From an uncultured Eubacterium sp. (GTDB lineage: Bacteria > Bacillota > Clostridia > Lachnospirales > Lachnospiraceae), in assembly GCA_948470065.1 (NCBI GenBank), contig CAOKNO010000007.1:1-58993 (forward strand): a stretch of 58,993 nt of DNA, written 5' to 3'. The notes beneath the pieces were generated by a model that saw only the letters and a list, made by a program, of their open reading frames with translations, ran no database searches and was not told the DNA's origin. Positions 16,347 to 26,256 of this stretch are shown here, in pieces (the first letter of the stretch is position 1; every line of letters begins with the position of its first letter). The position numbers and the translations under genes were made by a program.

Positions 16347-17333
16347 CTATTTCAGCGTCGCATACAGAATGGCCTTTATGCTATGCATCCGGTTTTCTGC
16401 TTCATCAAATACAACGGATTGGCTGCTTTCGAATACCTCGTCTGTCACTTCCATTTCCGTTATCCCAAATTTCTCGTGGATCTGCTTTCCTATCGTGGTA
16501 TCCAGATCATGGAACGCTGGCAGGCAATGCATGAAAACCGCGGTTTCTTTTGCGTTCTCCATTACCTTTTTATTCACTTGGTACGGCGTTAACGCGCGGA
16601 TCCTGCTTTCCCAGACCCCCTCCGGCTCGCCCATCGATACCCACACGTCGGTATAAATAACGTCTGCATCCTTCGTACCAAGGGCTACGTCTTCGGTCAG
16701 CGTAATGGTTGCCCCTGTTTCCTTTGCCACATCCTGGCAGTAATCCACCAATCCCTGTTCTGGGAAATACGCTTTATCCGTACATGCTACAAAATGCATC
16801 CCCAGCTTTGCGCAGGCTACCATTAAGGAATTTCCCATATTGTAGCGGGCGTCCCCCATATAGACAAATTTAAGCCCTTCCAGACGGCCGAATTTCTCCT
16901 GCACGGTCAGCATATCGGCAATCATCTGGGTTGGATGAAATTCGTTCGTCAGGCCATTCCAAACAGGGACATTTGCATACCGCGCCAATTCCTCTACAAT
17001 CTCCTGGCCAAAGCCACGGTATTCAATCCCATCATACATCCTTCCAAGCACCCTGGCGGTATCGGCAATGCTTTCCTTCTTACCAATCTGGGATCCAGAA
17101 GGATCCAGGTATGTAACGTGCATCCCAAGATCATAGGCCGCTACTTCGAACGAACAGCGTGTGCGCGTGCTTGTCTTTTCAAAAATCAATGCAATATTCT
17201 TCCCTTTCAGGACATCATGGGCAATGCCCTGTTTTTTCTTCTCCTTTAATTCCGCCGACAACTTGATAAGATATTTGATTTCCTCTGTCGTAAAATCCTT
17301 TAATTTCAAAAAACTCCGTCCTTTTAACACCAT
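16347..17333 (-). CDS. argF: Ornithine carbamoyltransferase
   Basis: 328 aa from ATG at 17333 (site AGAGGGAATT). The 44-codon upstream extension lacks a start signal. Carbamoyl-phosphate loop [28 protein letters not shown], and HCLPAFHD carry the substrate residues, so it is an OTC and not an ATC. It converts ornithine to citrulline for arginine synthesis or the reverse for the deiminase pathway. No other arginine gene is nearby. It may be read with birA, 31 bases downstream. Confidence 0.95.
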   Translation of the reverse strand: MVLKGRSFLKLKDFTTEEIKYLIKLSAELKEKKKQGIAHDVLKGKNIALIFEKTSTRTRCSFEVAAYDLGMHVTYLDPSGSQIGKKESIADTARVLGRMYDGIEYRGFGQEIVEELARYANVPVWNGLTNEFHPTQMIADMLTVQEKFGRLEGLKFVYMGDARYNMGNSLMVACAKLGMHFVACTDKAYFPEQGLVDYCQDVAKETGATITLTEDVALGTKDADVIYTDVWVSMGEPEGVWESRIRALTPYQVNKKVMENAKETAVFMHCLPAFHDLDTTIGKQIHEKFGITEMEVTDEVFESSQSVVFDEAENRMHSIKAILYATLK

Positions 17334-17559
17334 AATTCCCTCTACTTTCTCTATTTTCTCTATTTTTTGATAGGCAGCAAGGCAAAACGCCGCAGCGATA
17401 CGAACCGCCCGTCCTCTTTTGCATATCGGATAGGATACATAAGCCAAGTATCGAAAGCGAACCATCTTCCTGCTGATTTATGCCTGGCATCTCTTAACCT
17501 GGCGCTGACAGGAAGGCAGGCTGCCTTTTGAAACGGCAGCCTGATGTATGCTTCCTAAT

Positions 17560-18492
17560 CTACATTTCTCTTGCGGTTTCTGCAATTGCCTTCGTCAATC
17601 CAGCCACTCCCTGGATTTCAGATGGAATAATAATCTTTGTTGCCTTTCCATCCGCAGCTTTTGCAAAAGCTTCCAAGCTCTTTAGCTGCAGTACGGCTGC
17701 ATCCGGGGCGGCTTCCTTTAGGAAACGGAGCCCGTCTGCATTGGCACGCTGGATCCGCAGGATGGCTTCTGCCTGGCCTTCCGCTTCACGCATCGTCGCC
17801 TCTTTCTTAGCCTCGGCACGCAAGATCGCCGCCTGCTTCTCCGCTTCGGCGTCTAGGATTGCAGATTCCTTCTTCCCCTCTGCCACAAGGACAGTCGCGG
17901 TCTTCTCCCCTTCCGCCTGGGTAACGGCAGCACGCCGCTCACGCTCCGCCTTCGCCTGTTTTTCCATTGCATCCTGGATCTGCTGGGGCGGGATAATATT
18001 TTTCAGTTCCACGCGGTTTACTTTAATGCCCCAAGGATCTGTCGCTACATCCAGGGAAGCGCGCATTTTCGTATTAATCAATTCGCGGGATGTTAACGTT
18101 TCATCCAATTCCAAATCGCCGATAATATTCCGCAATGTTGTTGCCGTCAGGTTTTCAATCGCCATAATCGGATTTTCCACGCCGTACGCAAACAGCTTTG
18201 GATCGGTAATCTGGAAATATACCACGGTGTCGATCCGCATGGTTACGTTATCTTTTGTGATCACTGGCTGCGGCGCAAAGTCTACAACCTGCTCTTTTAG
18301 CAGGACGCGCTTTGCAATCCGGTCAATAAACGGCACCTTGAAATGTAGCCCTACGCCCCATGTCCCTTGGTAGCCGCCCAGACGTTCAATTACAAGAGCG
18401 TGCGCCTGCGGTACGATTTTCACACAAGATGCTAATATCATCAAGAGAAATATAACTAGTGTAAATATCACGATAAGCCCTACATATTCCAT
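17560..18492 (-). CDS. SPFH/Band 7 membrane protein (stomatin-like)
   Basis: 310 aa. An N-terminal membrane anchor (YVGLIVIFTLVIFLLMILA) is followed by the SPFH domain (KIVPQAHALVIERLGGYQGT, then FKVPFIDRIAKRVLLKEQ) and a long alanine/glutamate-rich coiled coil with QAEGEKTATVLVAEGKK. It belongs to the paraslipin/QmcA type that forms membrane oligomers in functional microdomains. It is 12 bases downstream of an NfeD gene, the standard partner. The coiled coil produces a long antisense open frame on the plus strand, which is a shadow. Confidence 0.92.
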   Translation of the reverse strand: MEYVGLIVIFTLVIFLLMILASCVKIVPQAHALVIERLGGYQGTWGVGLHFKVPFIDRIAKRVLLKEQVVDFAPQPVITKDNVTMRIDTVVYFQITDPKLFAYGVENPIMAIENLTATTLRNIIGDLELDETLTSRELINTKMRASLDVATDPWGIKVNRVELKNIIPPQQIQDAMEKQAKAERERRAAVTQAEGEKTATVLVAEGKKESAILDAEAEKQAAILRAEAKKEATMREAEGQAEAILRIQRANADGLRFLKEAAPDAAVLQLKSLEAFAKAADGKATKIIIPSEIQGVAGLTKAIAETAREM

Positions 18493-18504
18493 TCCGTTCC
18501 CTCC

Positions 18505-18963
18505 TTATTCCGTTCCTTTGTTTTGGCTAGAGAACGCTGCGTTTTCCCTTACCAAAAGCTTCACGCCGCTAATCCCCATAATTTCCACCAAAGCATCTTT
18601 GGGGATATCCGCGCCTCCTTCTGCCCGAGCCGTCCATTCCTGTCCGTTTACGCTGACTTTCCCCTGTGCTTTTATATTATTGATCTCCTCAAGGACGATT
18701 GCCGTCTTCCCAATCAGGCTCTCTGCATTGGTCTTTTCCCTGTCCTTGTTAAAAAATGTTACGGCCAAAGGCCTTGTAAGCGCTAACAGCAAGATCGATA
18801 CTGTAACGAAAAGGATTCCCTGCACTAGTATGCCTGCGCCAAGAAGGCACGCTACAAACGCAACTAACGCCCCGCCTGCAAACCAGATTGTCGTAAGGCC
18901 AAGGGTGATAATCTCTATCACGGCCATAATAATAACTACAAGTAACCAGAAAATACCTTCCAT
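18505..18963 (-). CDS. NfeD-family membrane protein
   Basis: 152 aa. Two to three membrane segments in the first 75 residues (IFWLLVVIIMAVIEIITLGL, then GILVQGILFVTVSILLLAL) precede a C-terminal OB-fold (IGKTAIVLEEINNIKAQGKV, then KLLVRENA). This is the short NfeD form that pairs with SPFH proteins, probably as an assembly or anchoring partner. A strong inverted repeat separates it from hpf. Confidence 0.9.
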   Translation of the reverse strand: MEGIFWLLVVIIMAVIEIITLGLTTIWFAGGALVAFVACLLGAGILVQGILFVTVSILLLALTRPLAVTFFNKDREKTNAESLIGKTAIVLEEINNIKAQGKVSVNGQEWTARAEGGADIPKDALVEIMGISGVKLLVRENAAFSSQNKGTE

Positions 18964-18998
18964 AAAGGATTCCCCTTTCCTATCGCTTTTATGCCAGA

Positions 18999-19095
18999 AG
19001 GGCTACCGGATTATGCAAAAGCTAGGCGGAATCATATAATGCCCATGTCCAGAGCAATGGATTCCTTGCCAAGCCTTTGCTAATGCGGTAGCCCT
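18999..19095. repeat. Long inverted repeat between nfeD and hpf
   Basis: The arms beginning AGGGCTACCG (18999) and ending CGGTAGCCCT (19095) match over about 28 positions with few mismatches. The centre holds a second small inverted pair (GGAATC/GATTCC). The element ends just beyond the hpf stop codon on the minus strand and could act as its terminator. No target duplication is evident. Confidence 0.6.
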
Positions 19096-19104
19096 GTCTT
19101 ACCC

Positions 19105-19632
19105 TTAAAACTCAGGTTCAATCAGTCCGTACGTATTTCCTTTTCTCTTGTATACAACGTTAACCTGCTCTGTTTCTGCGTTCTGGAAGACAAAGAAGTT
19201 ATGTCCCAAAAGTTCCATCTGTACGCAGGCGTCCTCTGGATACATGGGCTTCATGCCGAAACGCTTCGTCCGGATGATTGCAACCTCATCTTCGTCTTCG
19301 ATCTCCTTTTCGATAAACTCCTTCTGGAAATTCGTTGCAGACTGTTTACGGTCAATAATCTTGTTCTTATATTTTTTCAACTGCCGCTCGATTACTTCTT
19401 CTACCAAGTCGATGGAAACATACATGTCGTTGCTCACTTGTTCGGAACGGATGATGTTTCCCTTGACTGGGATTGTTACTTCAATTTTCTGGCGTTCCTT
19501 TTCAACGCTTAAAGTTACGGTAACATCCGTTTCTGGCGTAAAGTAACGTTCCAGCTTAGACAGCTTCTCTTCTACGGCTTTCCTCAAGCCTTCTGTGATT
19601 TCAATGTTTTTTCCACTGATTGTAATACGCAT
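19105..19632 (-). CDS. hpf: Ribosome hibernation-promoting factor, long form
   Basis: 175 aa from ATG at 19632 (AAAGGGG 9 bases upstream). The longer frame to 19707 has no signal. The N-terminal domain MRITISGKNIEITEGLRKAV binds the 30S decoding region. The C-terminal domain (RTKRFGMKPMYPEDACVQME, then HNFFVFQNAETEQVNVVYKR) is the dimerization module that makes 100S ribosomes in Gram-positives. Expression usually rises in stationary phase. It lies upstream of the NfeD/SPFH pair. Confidence 0.95.
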   Translation of the reverse strand: MRITISGKNIEITEGLRKAVEEKLSKLERYFTPETDVTVTLSVEKERQKIEVTIPVKGNIIRSEQVSNDMYVSIDLVEEVIERQLKKYKNKIIDRKQSATNFQKEFIEKEIEDEDEVAIIRTKRFGMKPMYPEDACVQMELLGHNFFVFQNAETEQVNVVYKRKGNTYGLIEPEF

Positions 19633-19789
19633 GGTGTCCAACCCCTTTACTATTTTATTTTTATTATAAATGATGGTTAATAAGTGTTCGGTGTACTGTG
19701 GTAACACGTCTTGGGTGCAACAGGCGGGCTAGAATAAGGTAGGCAAACGATGACATTTGCTGTATGTGAATAATGGGGAAAGCATTGGA

Positions 19790-19921
19790 ATGGCACAGGG
19801 TTTCAATATACCGGCTGGAAACGCCATGGCAACGCTTGGTGTATGCACAGGGCTTTGTAGCGGGCTGTCTTTAGGTATAACAGCGTTTTGGCTATTTGCA
19901 CGCCGTAAAATGCATTCATGA
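19790..19921 (+). CDS. Possible small membrane protein, 43 aa
   Basis: The plus-strand frame from ATG 19790 to TGA 19921 reads MAQGFNIPAGNAMATLGV, then CTGLCSGLSLGITAFWLFAR and RKMHS. It predicts one glycine-rich membrane helix followed by a positive tail (ARRK), a standard inside anchor. The in-frame extension upstream (NNGESIG) also reads like protein, so the true start may be an alternative codon near 19758-19767. The ribosome binding site is poor (GGGGAAAGC, 13 bases away). It is too short for a family call. Confidence 0.35.
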   Translation: MAQGFNIPAGNAMATLGVCTGLCSGLSLGITAFWLFARRKMHS

Positions 19922-19984
19922 ACTAGTTTTATGGAATTTGCCTTTATATGGGTGATTTGCACGTTGCTTCGTGTGGGTTAGGTT

Positions 19985-20360
19985 TTACGCTGTGCACATT
20001 TAAGAGCCTGCGGCTCTTTCATTCACGGGTGTTCGCCCTATCAAAACTTACAATAGGTAAATTTGTCTGCTCTCTGTCGGAGGGCTTGCTTTGCTTTCTT
20101 TGTGGCTTTGCATTTTGGTGGGCGTTAAAGTTTACGCTGTGCACATTCAAGAGCCTGCGGCTCTTTCATTCACGGGTGTTCGCCCTATCAAAACTTACAT
20201 AGGTAAATTTGGCTGCTCTCTGTCGGAGGGCTTGCTTTGCTTTCTTTGTGGCTTTGCATTTTAGTTTGTATTGGAGTGCCGCTGTGCACATTCAAGAGCC
20301 TTCGGCTCTTTCATTCACGGGCATTCGCCCTATCAAAACTGCTATAGGCAAATTCGGCTG
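19985..20360. repeat. Tandem repeat of about 146 bp, 2.6 copies
   Basis: Units start near 19985, 20132 and 20278. Each begins ACGCTGTGCACATT, then has a hairpin AAGAGCC-N3-GGCTCTT, then TTCATTCACGGG, CGCCCTATCAAAACT and a TAGGTAAATTTG segment. The third copy stops after GGCAAATTCGGCTGC and carries TTC in the hairpin loop instead of TGC. Both arms of the hairpin are kept in all copies. No start signals support the open frames in it. Confidence 0.75.
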
Positions 20361-20596
20361 CAAGCAGTCGATTTCCCTCTTGCAGTTTTGGCACCGCTCA
20401 TTGCTTTCGCGAACATTATACCATACCCCCTTTTTAAATACAAGGATTTATCTTTCATTGACAGGGGGGAAATGTATATGGTAGTTTACTGTTATTACAG
20501 TTGGATAGCCTTGTTTTCCCTATAAGAGTTTTTCCGTGTTTTAAGACGATTTGGTAGGGATTATTTTGTGACGATCATTTTTTCAAGGAGGGTATT
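20361..20596 (+). other. Leader region of the SDR gene
   Basis: A TTGACA box at 20458-20463 is the only promoter-like element noted; its -10 partner is weak. An AAGGAGGG site ends the region. Otherwise nothing is seen between the repeat array and the SDR start. Confidence 0.35.
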
Positions 20597-21331
20597 ATGC
20601 AGGTAAAAGTTGTGTTTGTTACAGGGGCTTCCCATGGGATTGGGGAAGCGGTTGCTTTGGAATTTGCCCGGAAGGGATATGCGCTTGCGATTAATTGCTT
20701 GTCTTCGAAGGATAAATTAGAACGCTTGGCACAGGTGATTACGGAAAGGTTCCATGTCCCTTGCCTGCCGTTGGTTGGTGATATTAGTGATGAAACGTTT
20801 GTGGAAAACGCGTTTGGGGCAATCCGGGAGAAGTTTGGGCGGATCGATGTTTTGGTGAACAATGCTGGGATTTCTTATATTGGGCTGCTTACCGATATGC
20901 GCCTTGCAGAATGGGAACGTGTGATGCAGGTGAACCTCACTTCACTTTTTTGCTGCTGTAAACATGCCATCCCGTTAATGCTGCGTGAGAAATCTGGGGC
21001 AATCGTTAACATATCATCGGTATGGGGCAACGTCGGGGCTTCCTGTGAAGTGGCGTATTCGGCTTCTAAGGGCGGCGTCAATGCATTTACAAAGGCGCTG
21101 GCAAAGGAACTGGCTCCAAGCGGCATTTCTGTAAACGCTATCGCCTGTGGGGCAATCAATACCAGGATGAACCAATGCTTTTCCCAAGAAGAACACCAGC
21201 AGCTCGAAGAGGAAATCCCTGCCGGGAGGTTTGGGACGCCAGAAGAAGTGGCGCGCCTTGCGGCTTCCATTGCAGAAAGCCCCTCCTACCTGACGGGACA
21301 GGTCATCTCCTTGGACGGGGGATGGCGCTAA
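20597..21331 (+). CDS. Short-chain dehydrogenase/reductase, FabG-like
   Basis: 244 aa with a perfect AAGGAGGGTATT site. Classical SDR: TGASHGIGEAVALEFARKGY binds NAD(P)H, NNAG motif near residue 88, catalytic serine in VNISSVWG, YSASKGG with catalytic Y and K, and C-terminal YLTGQVISLDGGW. The FabG type (3-oxoacyl-ACP reductase) is the closest, but the gene stands alone with its own terminator and not in a fatty-acid operon. A role in reducing another keto substrate is equally possible. Confidence 0.9.
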   Translation: MQVKVVFVTGASHGIGEAVALEFARKGYALAINCLSSKDKLERLAQVITERFHVPCLPLVGDISDETFVENAFGAIREKFGRIDVLVNNAGISYIGLLTDMRLAEWERVMQVNLTSLFCCCKHAIPLMLREKSGAIVNISSVWGNVGASCEVAYSASKGGVNAFTKALAKELAPSGISVNAIACGAINTRMNQCFSQEEHQQLEEEIPAGRFGTPEEVARLAASIAESPSYLTGQVISLDGGWR

Positions 21332-21350
21332 GATGGCAGCCTTTGCCATC
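21332..21350 (+). terminator. Terminator of the SDR gene
   Basis: GATGGCA and TGCCATC form a 7-bp stem right after the stop codon, followed by CTCTCTTGCTTTTTCTC. Confidence 0.65.
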
Positions 21351-21519
21351 CTCTCTTGCTTTTTCTCTTAATTCCATACAGATTCTTATATCCGTTCTTC
21401 GCTATCAGGAATTGCGATTCGCGTTTGTATATCATGTCCGCGTTTTGTGTTTTTCCACTGATTTCCAGAGAGTTTTTCGTAAAATACTACCATCATACTT
21501 ACCAAAGAGGACTATTTTT

Positions 21520-21864
21520 ATGAAATTCTCCGACCGCTTGGCTAATCTTTTAAAAGAACACGGCATTACCCAGAAAAGATTGTCTATGGAACTTCATATC
21601 GCACCATCTACGCTGAACGGATACCTGAGAAGAAATCGTGAACCGGATTTCACGATACTGGTTAAAATCTCGAACTACTTTGAAGTAACGGCCGATTACC
21701 TCTTAGGCGTCACCAACATCCGCAACCCTTACCGCCACAATGAATGTTATGACGACAAGGAAGAAGACTTGCTGGATACTTACCGTGCGCTAGAAGCGCC
21801 GGAACAAACTTATCTTATTTGTCAGGCACATATCTACTACCGCCGTAAACAGAGGAATTTCTAA
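21520..21864 (+). CDS. XRE-family regulator, first of a paralogous pair
   Basis: 114 aa from ATG at 21520 with AGAGG upstream. HTH covers residues 5-62 (LANLLKEHGITQKRLSMELH, IAPSTLNGYLRRNREPDF, YFEVTADYLLGVT). The C-terminal 45 residues form a helical tail that probably dimerizes. It resembles the SinR/SlrR-like small repressors of Firmicutes. The next gene is a paralogue with the same HTH. Both have separate leaders, so each probably has its own promoter. Confidence 0.85.
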   Translation: MKFSDRLANLLKEHGITQKRLSMELHIAPSTLNGYLRRNREPDFTILVKISNYFEVTADYLLGVTNIRNPYRHNECYDDKEEDLLDTYRALEAPEQTYLICQAHIYYRRKQRNF

Positions 21865-21987
21865 ACTGCAAGCAACCCAAAAACTCAGATTGCGTATAAT
21901 TTTATTCACTACGCGTATTTTAGTTCTCGACGGGCATACTTCTATTAAGATAATATCATTGGATTTTCTTAAAAGGGAGGCGCTTTT

Positions 21988-22347
21988 ATGGATTTCAGCA
22001 TACGTCTGGAAAACCTGATCGAAGAAAAAAATATGACACAGAAAGAATTATCTCTAGAACTCCACATTGCACCCACGACGTTAAACGGATATATCAACAA
22101 TTACCGGGAACCAGATTTCCGCACTTTGATCCGGCTTGCCCGCTATTTCGACGTATCTACCGACTATTTGCTCGGGCTTTGTACCGAAAAAAAACCTGCG
22201 CCCTCTTCTTTAAGCCCTGCGGAAGGGGCTTTGATCCACCTCTACCGCACCCTGGGGGCAGAACGGCAGGAACTGCTGCTTGAACAGGCAAAATTTTACC
22301 ATAGCCTTGCTTTGAAAAGGGCAAAGAAAACAAATAAAGTAAAGTAA
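21988..22347 (+). CDS. XRE-family regulator, second of a paralogous pair
   Basis: 119 aa with an AAAAGGGAGGCG site. The HTH (MTQKELSLELHIAPTTLNGY, then FDVSTDYLLGLC) is close to that of the preceding gene. The tail (LIHLYRTLGAERQELLLEQA) is also homologous but ends in a basic run (KRAKKTNKVK). The pair probably arose by tandem duplication and may recognise related operators or heterodimerize. Confidence 0.85.
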   Translation: MDFSIRLENLIEEKNMTQKELSLELHIAPTTLNGYINNYREPDFRTLIRLARYFDVSTDYLLGLCTEKKPAPSSLSPAEGALIHLYRTLGAERQELLLEQAKFYHSLALKRAKKTNKVK

Positions 22348-22472
22348 AACAAATAAAGTAAAATAAACTACTAGGCATTGCAGCCGTACCATATGACTGC
22401 TGCAATGCCTGCGCCGCACCTTCTTTCCATTCTTGCATAATTATAAAAAAACAGAAAAAATAAGGTTTGTTT

Positions 22473-22958
22473 ATGAATTATGATTCCTTAATCCCCATCA
22501 CCGGGATTATCCAAAACATTTCCCAAACTCCGAACGACTGCTGCCACCAGTTTATTACCGTCCGTACGCCAAATGGCATAAATCATTTCGTGGTATCTCC
22601 AGACACCATAGTAATCGGGAATACCAGGCTCCGTCCCCGGATGCCGATAGCAGCGTTTTACGATGCAAGCTTGCCCGTACCGCTTATTTTCCCACCGCAA
22701 TACCAGGCGCAGCTTCTTGCCCCGTTGCGTGGGAACGAAACCGTCATGTTAAATTTCTTCCAGAGGAACCTGACTGCCGCCGACAATTCCCTGCGCCTGA
22801 ACCTAGACAGGAGCACAGAAATCTCTACGGTAAACGGACAGCCCTATCCCTGTTCCCCTGGCAACCAATACCTGCTTGTATACTATTCCGCCACCACAAG
22901 AAGCATACCGCCACAGACAACGCCGCGGAAAATCATAGTGTTATGCCAGGGCACATAG
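22473..22958 (+). CDS. Conserved protein of unknown function, beta-rich
   Basis: 161 aa from ATG at 22473 (AAGG upstream). The sequence begins NYDSLIPITGIIQNISQ and contains HFVVSPDTIVIGNTRLRPR, MPIAAFYDASLPVPLIFPPQ and YYSATTRSIPPQTTPRKIIV. I remember similar Lachnospiraceae proteins with the same PITGII, VSPDT and PPQY blocks, without a function. The content looks like two small beta domains. There is no signal peptide or membrane helix. It is monocistronic. Confidence 0.6.
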   Translation: MNYDSLIPITGIIQNISQTPNDCCHQFITVRTPNGINHFVVSPDTIVIGNTRLRPRMPIAAFYDASLPVPLIFPPQYQAQLLAPLRGNETVMLNFFQRNLTAADNSLRLNLDRSTEISTVNGQPYPCSPGNQYLLVYYSATTRSIPPQTTPRKIIVLCQGT

Positions 22959-23003
22959 CGCGGCTGCTTGGCTAAGCGCCCTTTGCGTGCACTGCCCGCA
23001 GGA
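22957..23003. repeat. Truncated copy of a palindromic intergenic element
   Basis: AGCGCGGCTGCTTGGCTAAG and the following CGCCC...TGC.CTGC.CGC.GGAA match 36240-36286 with a few changes. It starts at the stop codon of the gene at 22473. Two longer members are at 26257-26368 and 36203-36290. Confidence 0.5.
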
Positions 23004-23020
23004 AGCGCCAAGACATAAGC

Positions 23021-23281
23021 TTATGGCTGCTGTGCCGCCTCAAAAGCGGCGCGGCATGCCTTCGCAAGCTGATCCCCGCAAGACGTAGGCCTGCCGTTGC
23101 AGGAAATGCCGCCAATCTTCGCTTCCACCTGCTCTACCGTCAATCCCTCCACCAATTTTGGGATCGCCTGAAGGTTGCCATTGCATCCTCCGGTAAATTT
23201 TACATCCTTTACAATATCTCCTTCTAATTCCACCTCAATCATCGTAGAGCAAGTGCCTCTTGTCTTATATAAATAACCCAT
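23021..23281 (-). CDS. TSCPD-domain protein (TIGR03905-like)
   Basis: 86 aa from ATG at 23281, 6 bases after GAAAGGAAGG; the ATG at 23287 directly abuts that site and is less likely. The layout GYLYKTRGTCSTMIEVELEG, then FTGGCNGNLQAIPKLVEGL and CNGRPTSCGDQLAKA matches the small stand-alone TSCPD family. The related domain sits at the end of vitamin B12-dependent ribonucleotide reductases and helps bind zinc through its cysteines. The function of the free form is unknown. Confidence 0.85.
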   Translation of the reverse strand: MGYLYKTRGTCSTMIEVELEGDIVKDVKFTGGCNGNLQAIPKLVEGLTVEQVEAKIGGISCNGRPTSCGDQLAKACRAAFEAAQQP

Positions 23282-23465
23282 ATCCATCCTTCCTTTCTTC
23301 CATCATTTTGCTATCTGGCCAGGCCATACGGACCGCCTGTCTGCAAGATTAGCTTGCCGCACGTCCCATGCCAGAACATACCAAGTGCCCACATTATAGC
23401 ATAACCGCAGATTACGTGGAAGGGAATTTCATAAAAAATTCATAAATCGTTCATGCTAATAACTA

Positions 23466-23494
23466 TTGTTTCTAAAAACATAAAGTGATACAAT
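23466..23494 (+). promoter_or_regulatory. Promoter of secA
   Basis: TTGTTT (23466-23471), a 17-base spacer and TACAAT (23489-23494). It gives a leader of about 140 bases before the secA start. The ribosome binding site is AGGAGC. Confidence 0.55.
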
Positions 23495-23643
23495 GTAAGA
23501 AGTTGTCTGCAAAGACAGGAAAACGTTCCGTTCCACTCCATACCCATCGCCACATTCAAATACGCAGAAAAACAGCAGGAGTGGGCAGCAACGAAATAAC
23601 AGCAGCAGGTTTATTGCTGGGACGAAAAATAGGAGCATAGAAT

Positions 23644-26208
23644 ATGAGTATTGTGAATAAGATATTCGGGACACACAGCGAACGGGAGTTAAAACGGGTC
23701 AAGCCAATTGTAGATAAGATTGAGTCTTACCGTCCATCCTTGATGGAATTGTCAGACGAAGATCTCAAAGGTAAGACGAAAGAATTTAAAAAACGGCTGG
23801 AAGAAGGCGCGACCTTAGATCAGATACTTCCGGAAGCATATGCCACTGTAAGGGAAGCTGCCCGCCGGGCATTGGGGATGGAGCATTACCGCGTACAGTT
23901 GATTGGCGGCGTTATCCTGCACCAGGGACGTATTGCAGAAATGAAAACGGGTGAAGGTAAGACGCTGGTTTCCACCCTTCCTGCTTACCTGAATGCTTTG
24001 GAAGGAAAAGGCGTCCACATCGTTACCGTCAACGATTACCTGGCGCACCGTGATGCGGAGTGGATGGGGAAGGTCCATGAATTTTTAGGGCTTACCGTAG
24101 GCGTGGTTTTGAACTCCATGGACAACGACGAACGGCGGGAAGCATACGGCTGCGATATCACGTATGTGACAAACAACGAACTGGGGTTTGACTACCTTCG
24201 TGATAACATGGTCATCTACAAGGAACAGCTTGTCCAGCGCGATTTGCATTACGCGATTATTGACGAAGTGGACTCCGTTTTGATTGACGAAGCCCGCACC
24301 CCTTTGATTATTTCCGGCCAGAGCGGCAAATCTACCAGCTTGTATGAAGCTTGCGACATTTTAGCTAGGCAGATGGTACGTGGGGAAGATATGCCAGAAT
24401 TTTCCAAGATGGACGCCATTATGGGCGTCGTACACGAAGAAACCGGGGACTTCGTGGTCAATGAAAAGGATAAGATTGTGAATCTGACCGAGGACGGCGT
24501 TCGGAAAGTAGAGAAATTCTTCCATATCGAGAACCTTGCAGACGCCGACAACCTGGAAATCCAGCATAATATTATCCTTGCCCTGCGCGCGCATAACTTG
24601 ATGTTCCGCGATCAGGATTATGTCGTACAGGACGAAAAAGTCTTGATTGTAGATGAATTTACCGGACGTATCATGCCAGGCCGCCGTTATTCCGACGGGC
24701 TGCACCAGGCAATCGAAGCAAAAGAGCACGTAAAGGTAAAGCGAGAGAGCAAAACGCTGGCAACGATTACGTTCCAGAACTTTTTCAATAAATATTCCAA
24801 AAAGGCAGGTATGACAGGTACTGCTTTGACCGAAGAAAAAGAATTTCGCGATATTTACGGCATGGACGTAATTGAAATCCCCACCAACAAGCCTGTGATC
24901 CGTAAAGATTTACAAGACGCCGTTTATAAGACCAAAAAAGAAAAATTCCGCGCCGTTGTCGATGAGATCGAAAAAGCGCATGAAAAGGGACAACCTGTCC
25001 TGGTTGGTACGATTACCATTGAAACCTCCGAGCTGCTTAGCGGGATGCTGAAACGCCATGGGATCCAGCATAAGGTATTGAACGCTAAATTCCATGAACT
25101 CGAAGCTGAAATCGTTGCCGAGGCCGGACAGCATGGCGCAGTGACAATTGCAACGAATATGGCCGGCCGTGGTACGGATATCAAATTAGATGACGACGCG
25201 AAGGACGCTGGCGGCTTGAAAATCATCGGTACGGAACGCCATGAATCAAGGCGTATTGACAACCAGCTCCGCGGACGTTCCGGACGGCAGGGCGATCCAG
25301 GGGAATCCCAGTTCTTTATTTCTTTAGAGGATGATTTGATGCGCCTGTTCGGTTCTGAGAAGCTGATGAATATGTTCACCACCCTGGGCGTGCCGGAGAA
25401 TGAACAGATCCAGCACAAGATGCTGACAAATGCCATTGAGAAAGCGCAGACGAAGATCGAGGGCAACAACTTTGGGATACGTAAGAACCTGTTGGAATAC
25501 GACCAGGTTATGAATGAACAGCGCGAAATCATCTATGCAGAACGGCGCCGTGTCTTAGACGGCGAGAGCATGCGCGACGTTATTTATAAGATGATTACCG
25601 ACCGTGTGGAAAATACCGTCGACACCTGTATTTCTGCCGACCAGGAAAGCAGCGATTGGGATTTGAAAGAACTGAACCAGCTCTTGCTTCCGATTATCCC
25701 GCTCATTCCGATTGAGCCAGACGATGTAAAGAACCTCAATTCCAACGAATTGAAGCACAGCCTTAAGGAGCAGGCAGTCAAAGCTTATGAAATGAAGGAA
25801 GCGGAATTTCCAGAACCGGAAGCGGTCCGTGAGCTAGAACGTGTCGTCTTGCTGAAAACCATTGACCGGAAATGGATGGATCATATCGACGATATGGATC
25901 AGCTCCGCCAGGGCATTGGCCTGCAGGCTTATGGGCAGCGCGATCCACTGGTAGAATACAAGATGAGCGGATATGATATGTTCGACAATATGATTGCGAA
26001 TATCCAAGAAGAAACCGTGCGTCTGCTCTTCCACGTAAGGATTGAACAGAAGGTCGAACGTGAACAAGTCGCAAAAGTAACTGGGACAAACCGGGACGAC
26101 TCCTTACAGCGTGGTCCGAAGAAACGGGAATCCTCCAAGGTATACCCCAACGATCCATGTCCCTGTGGCAGCGGCAAAAAATACAAACAGTGCTGTGGTA
26201 GGAAATAA
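23644..26208 (+). CDS. secA: Preprotein translocase ATPase SecA
   Basis: 854 aa, full length. It is the motor that drives preproteins through SecYEG. Walker A is in [17 protein letters not shown], Walker B/DEVD in [15 protein letters not shown], the second ATPase half has [16 protein letters not shown], and the C-terminus binds zinc with [13 protein letters not shown] (C839, C841, C850, C851), which contacts SecB-like partners or the ribosome. A bidirectional terminator follows. It is a single-copy housekeeping type and not SecA2. Confidence 0.97.
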   Translation: MSIVNKIFGTHSERELKRVKPIVDKIESYRPSLMELSDEDLKGKTKEFKKRLEEGATLDQILPEAYATVREAARRALGMEHYRVQLIGGVILHQGRIAEMKTGEGKTLVSTLPAYLNALEGKGVHIVTVNDYLAHRDAEWMGKVHEFLGLTVGVVLNSMDNDERREAYGCDITYVTNNELGFDYLRDNMVIYKEQLVQRDLHYAIIDEVDSVLIDEARTPLIISGQSGKSTSLYEACDILARQMVRGEDMPEFSKMDAIMGVVHEETGDFVVNEKDKIVNLTEDGVRKVEKFFHIENLADADNLEIQHNIILALRAHNLMFRDQDYVVQDEKVLIVDEFTGRIMPGRRYSDGLHQAIEAKEHVKVKRESKTLATITFQNFFNKYSKKAGMTGTALTEEKEFRDIYGMDVIEIPTNKPVIRKDLQDAVYKTKKEKFRAVVDEIEKAHEKGQPVLVGTITIETSELLSGMLKRHGIQHKVLNAKFHELEAEIVAEAGQHGAVTIATNMAGRGTDIKLDDDAKDAGGLKIIGTERHESRRIDNQLRGRSGRQGDPGESQFFISLEDDLMRLFGSEKLMNMFTTLGVPENEQIQHKMLTNAIEKAQTKIEGNNFGIRKNLLEYDQVMNEQREIIYAERRRVLDGESMRDVIYKMITDRVENTVDTCISADQESSDWDLKELNQLLLPIIPLIPIEPDDVKNLNSNELKHSLKEQAVKAYEMKEAEFPEPEAVRELERVVLLKTIDRKWMDHIDDMDQLRQGIGLQAYGQRDPLVEYKMSGYDMFDNMIANIQEETVRLLFHVRIEQKVEREQVAKVTGTNRDDSLQRGPKKRESSKVYPNDPCPCGSGKKYKQCCGRK

Positions 26209-26256
26209 TCCTGCATAACGTTTTTTCATAGGAAAGAGCGGTCTGCAAAGCAGTAA

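Noticed and set aside
17528-18373. 281-aa plus-strand frame opposite the SPFH gene
   Set aside because: It is an antisense shadow of the alanine/glutamate-rich coiled coil of the SPFH protein, with no start signal.
19985-20360. CRISPR or tRNA cluster in the hpf-SDR gap
   Set aside because: The array is three long direct copies without spacers, and no cloverleaf or T-loop sequence is present.
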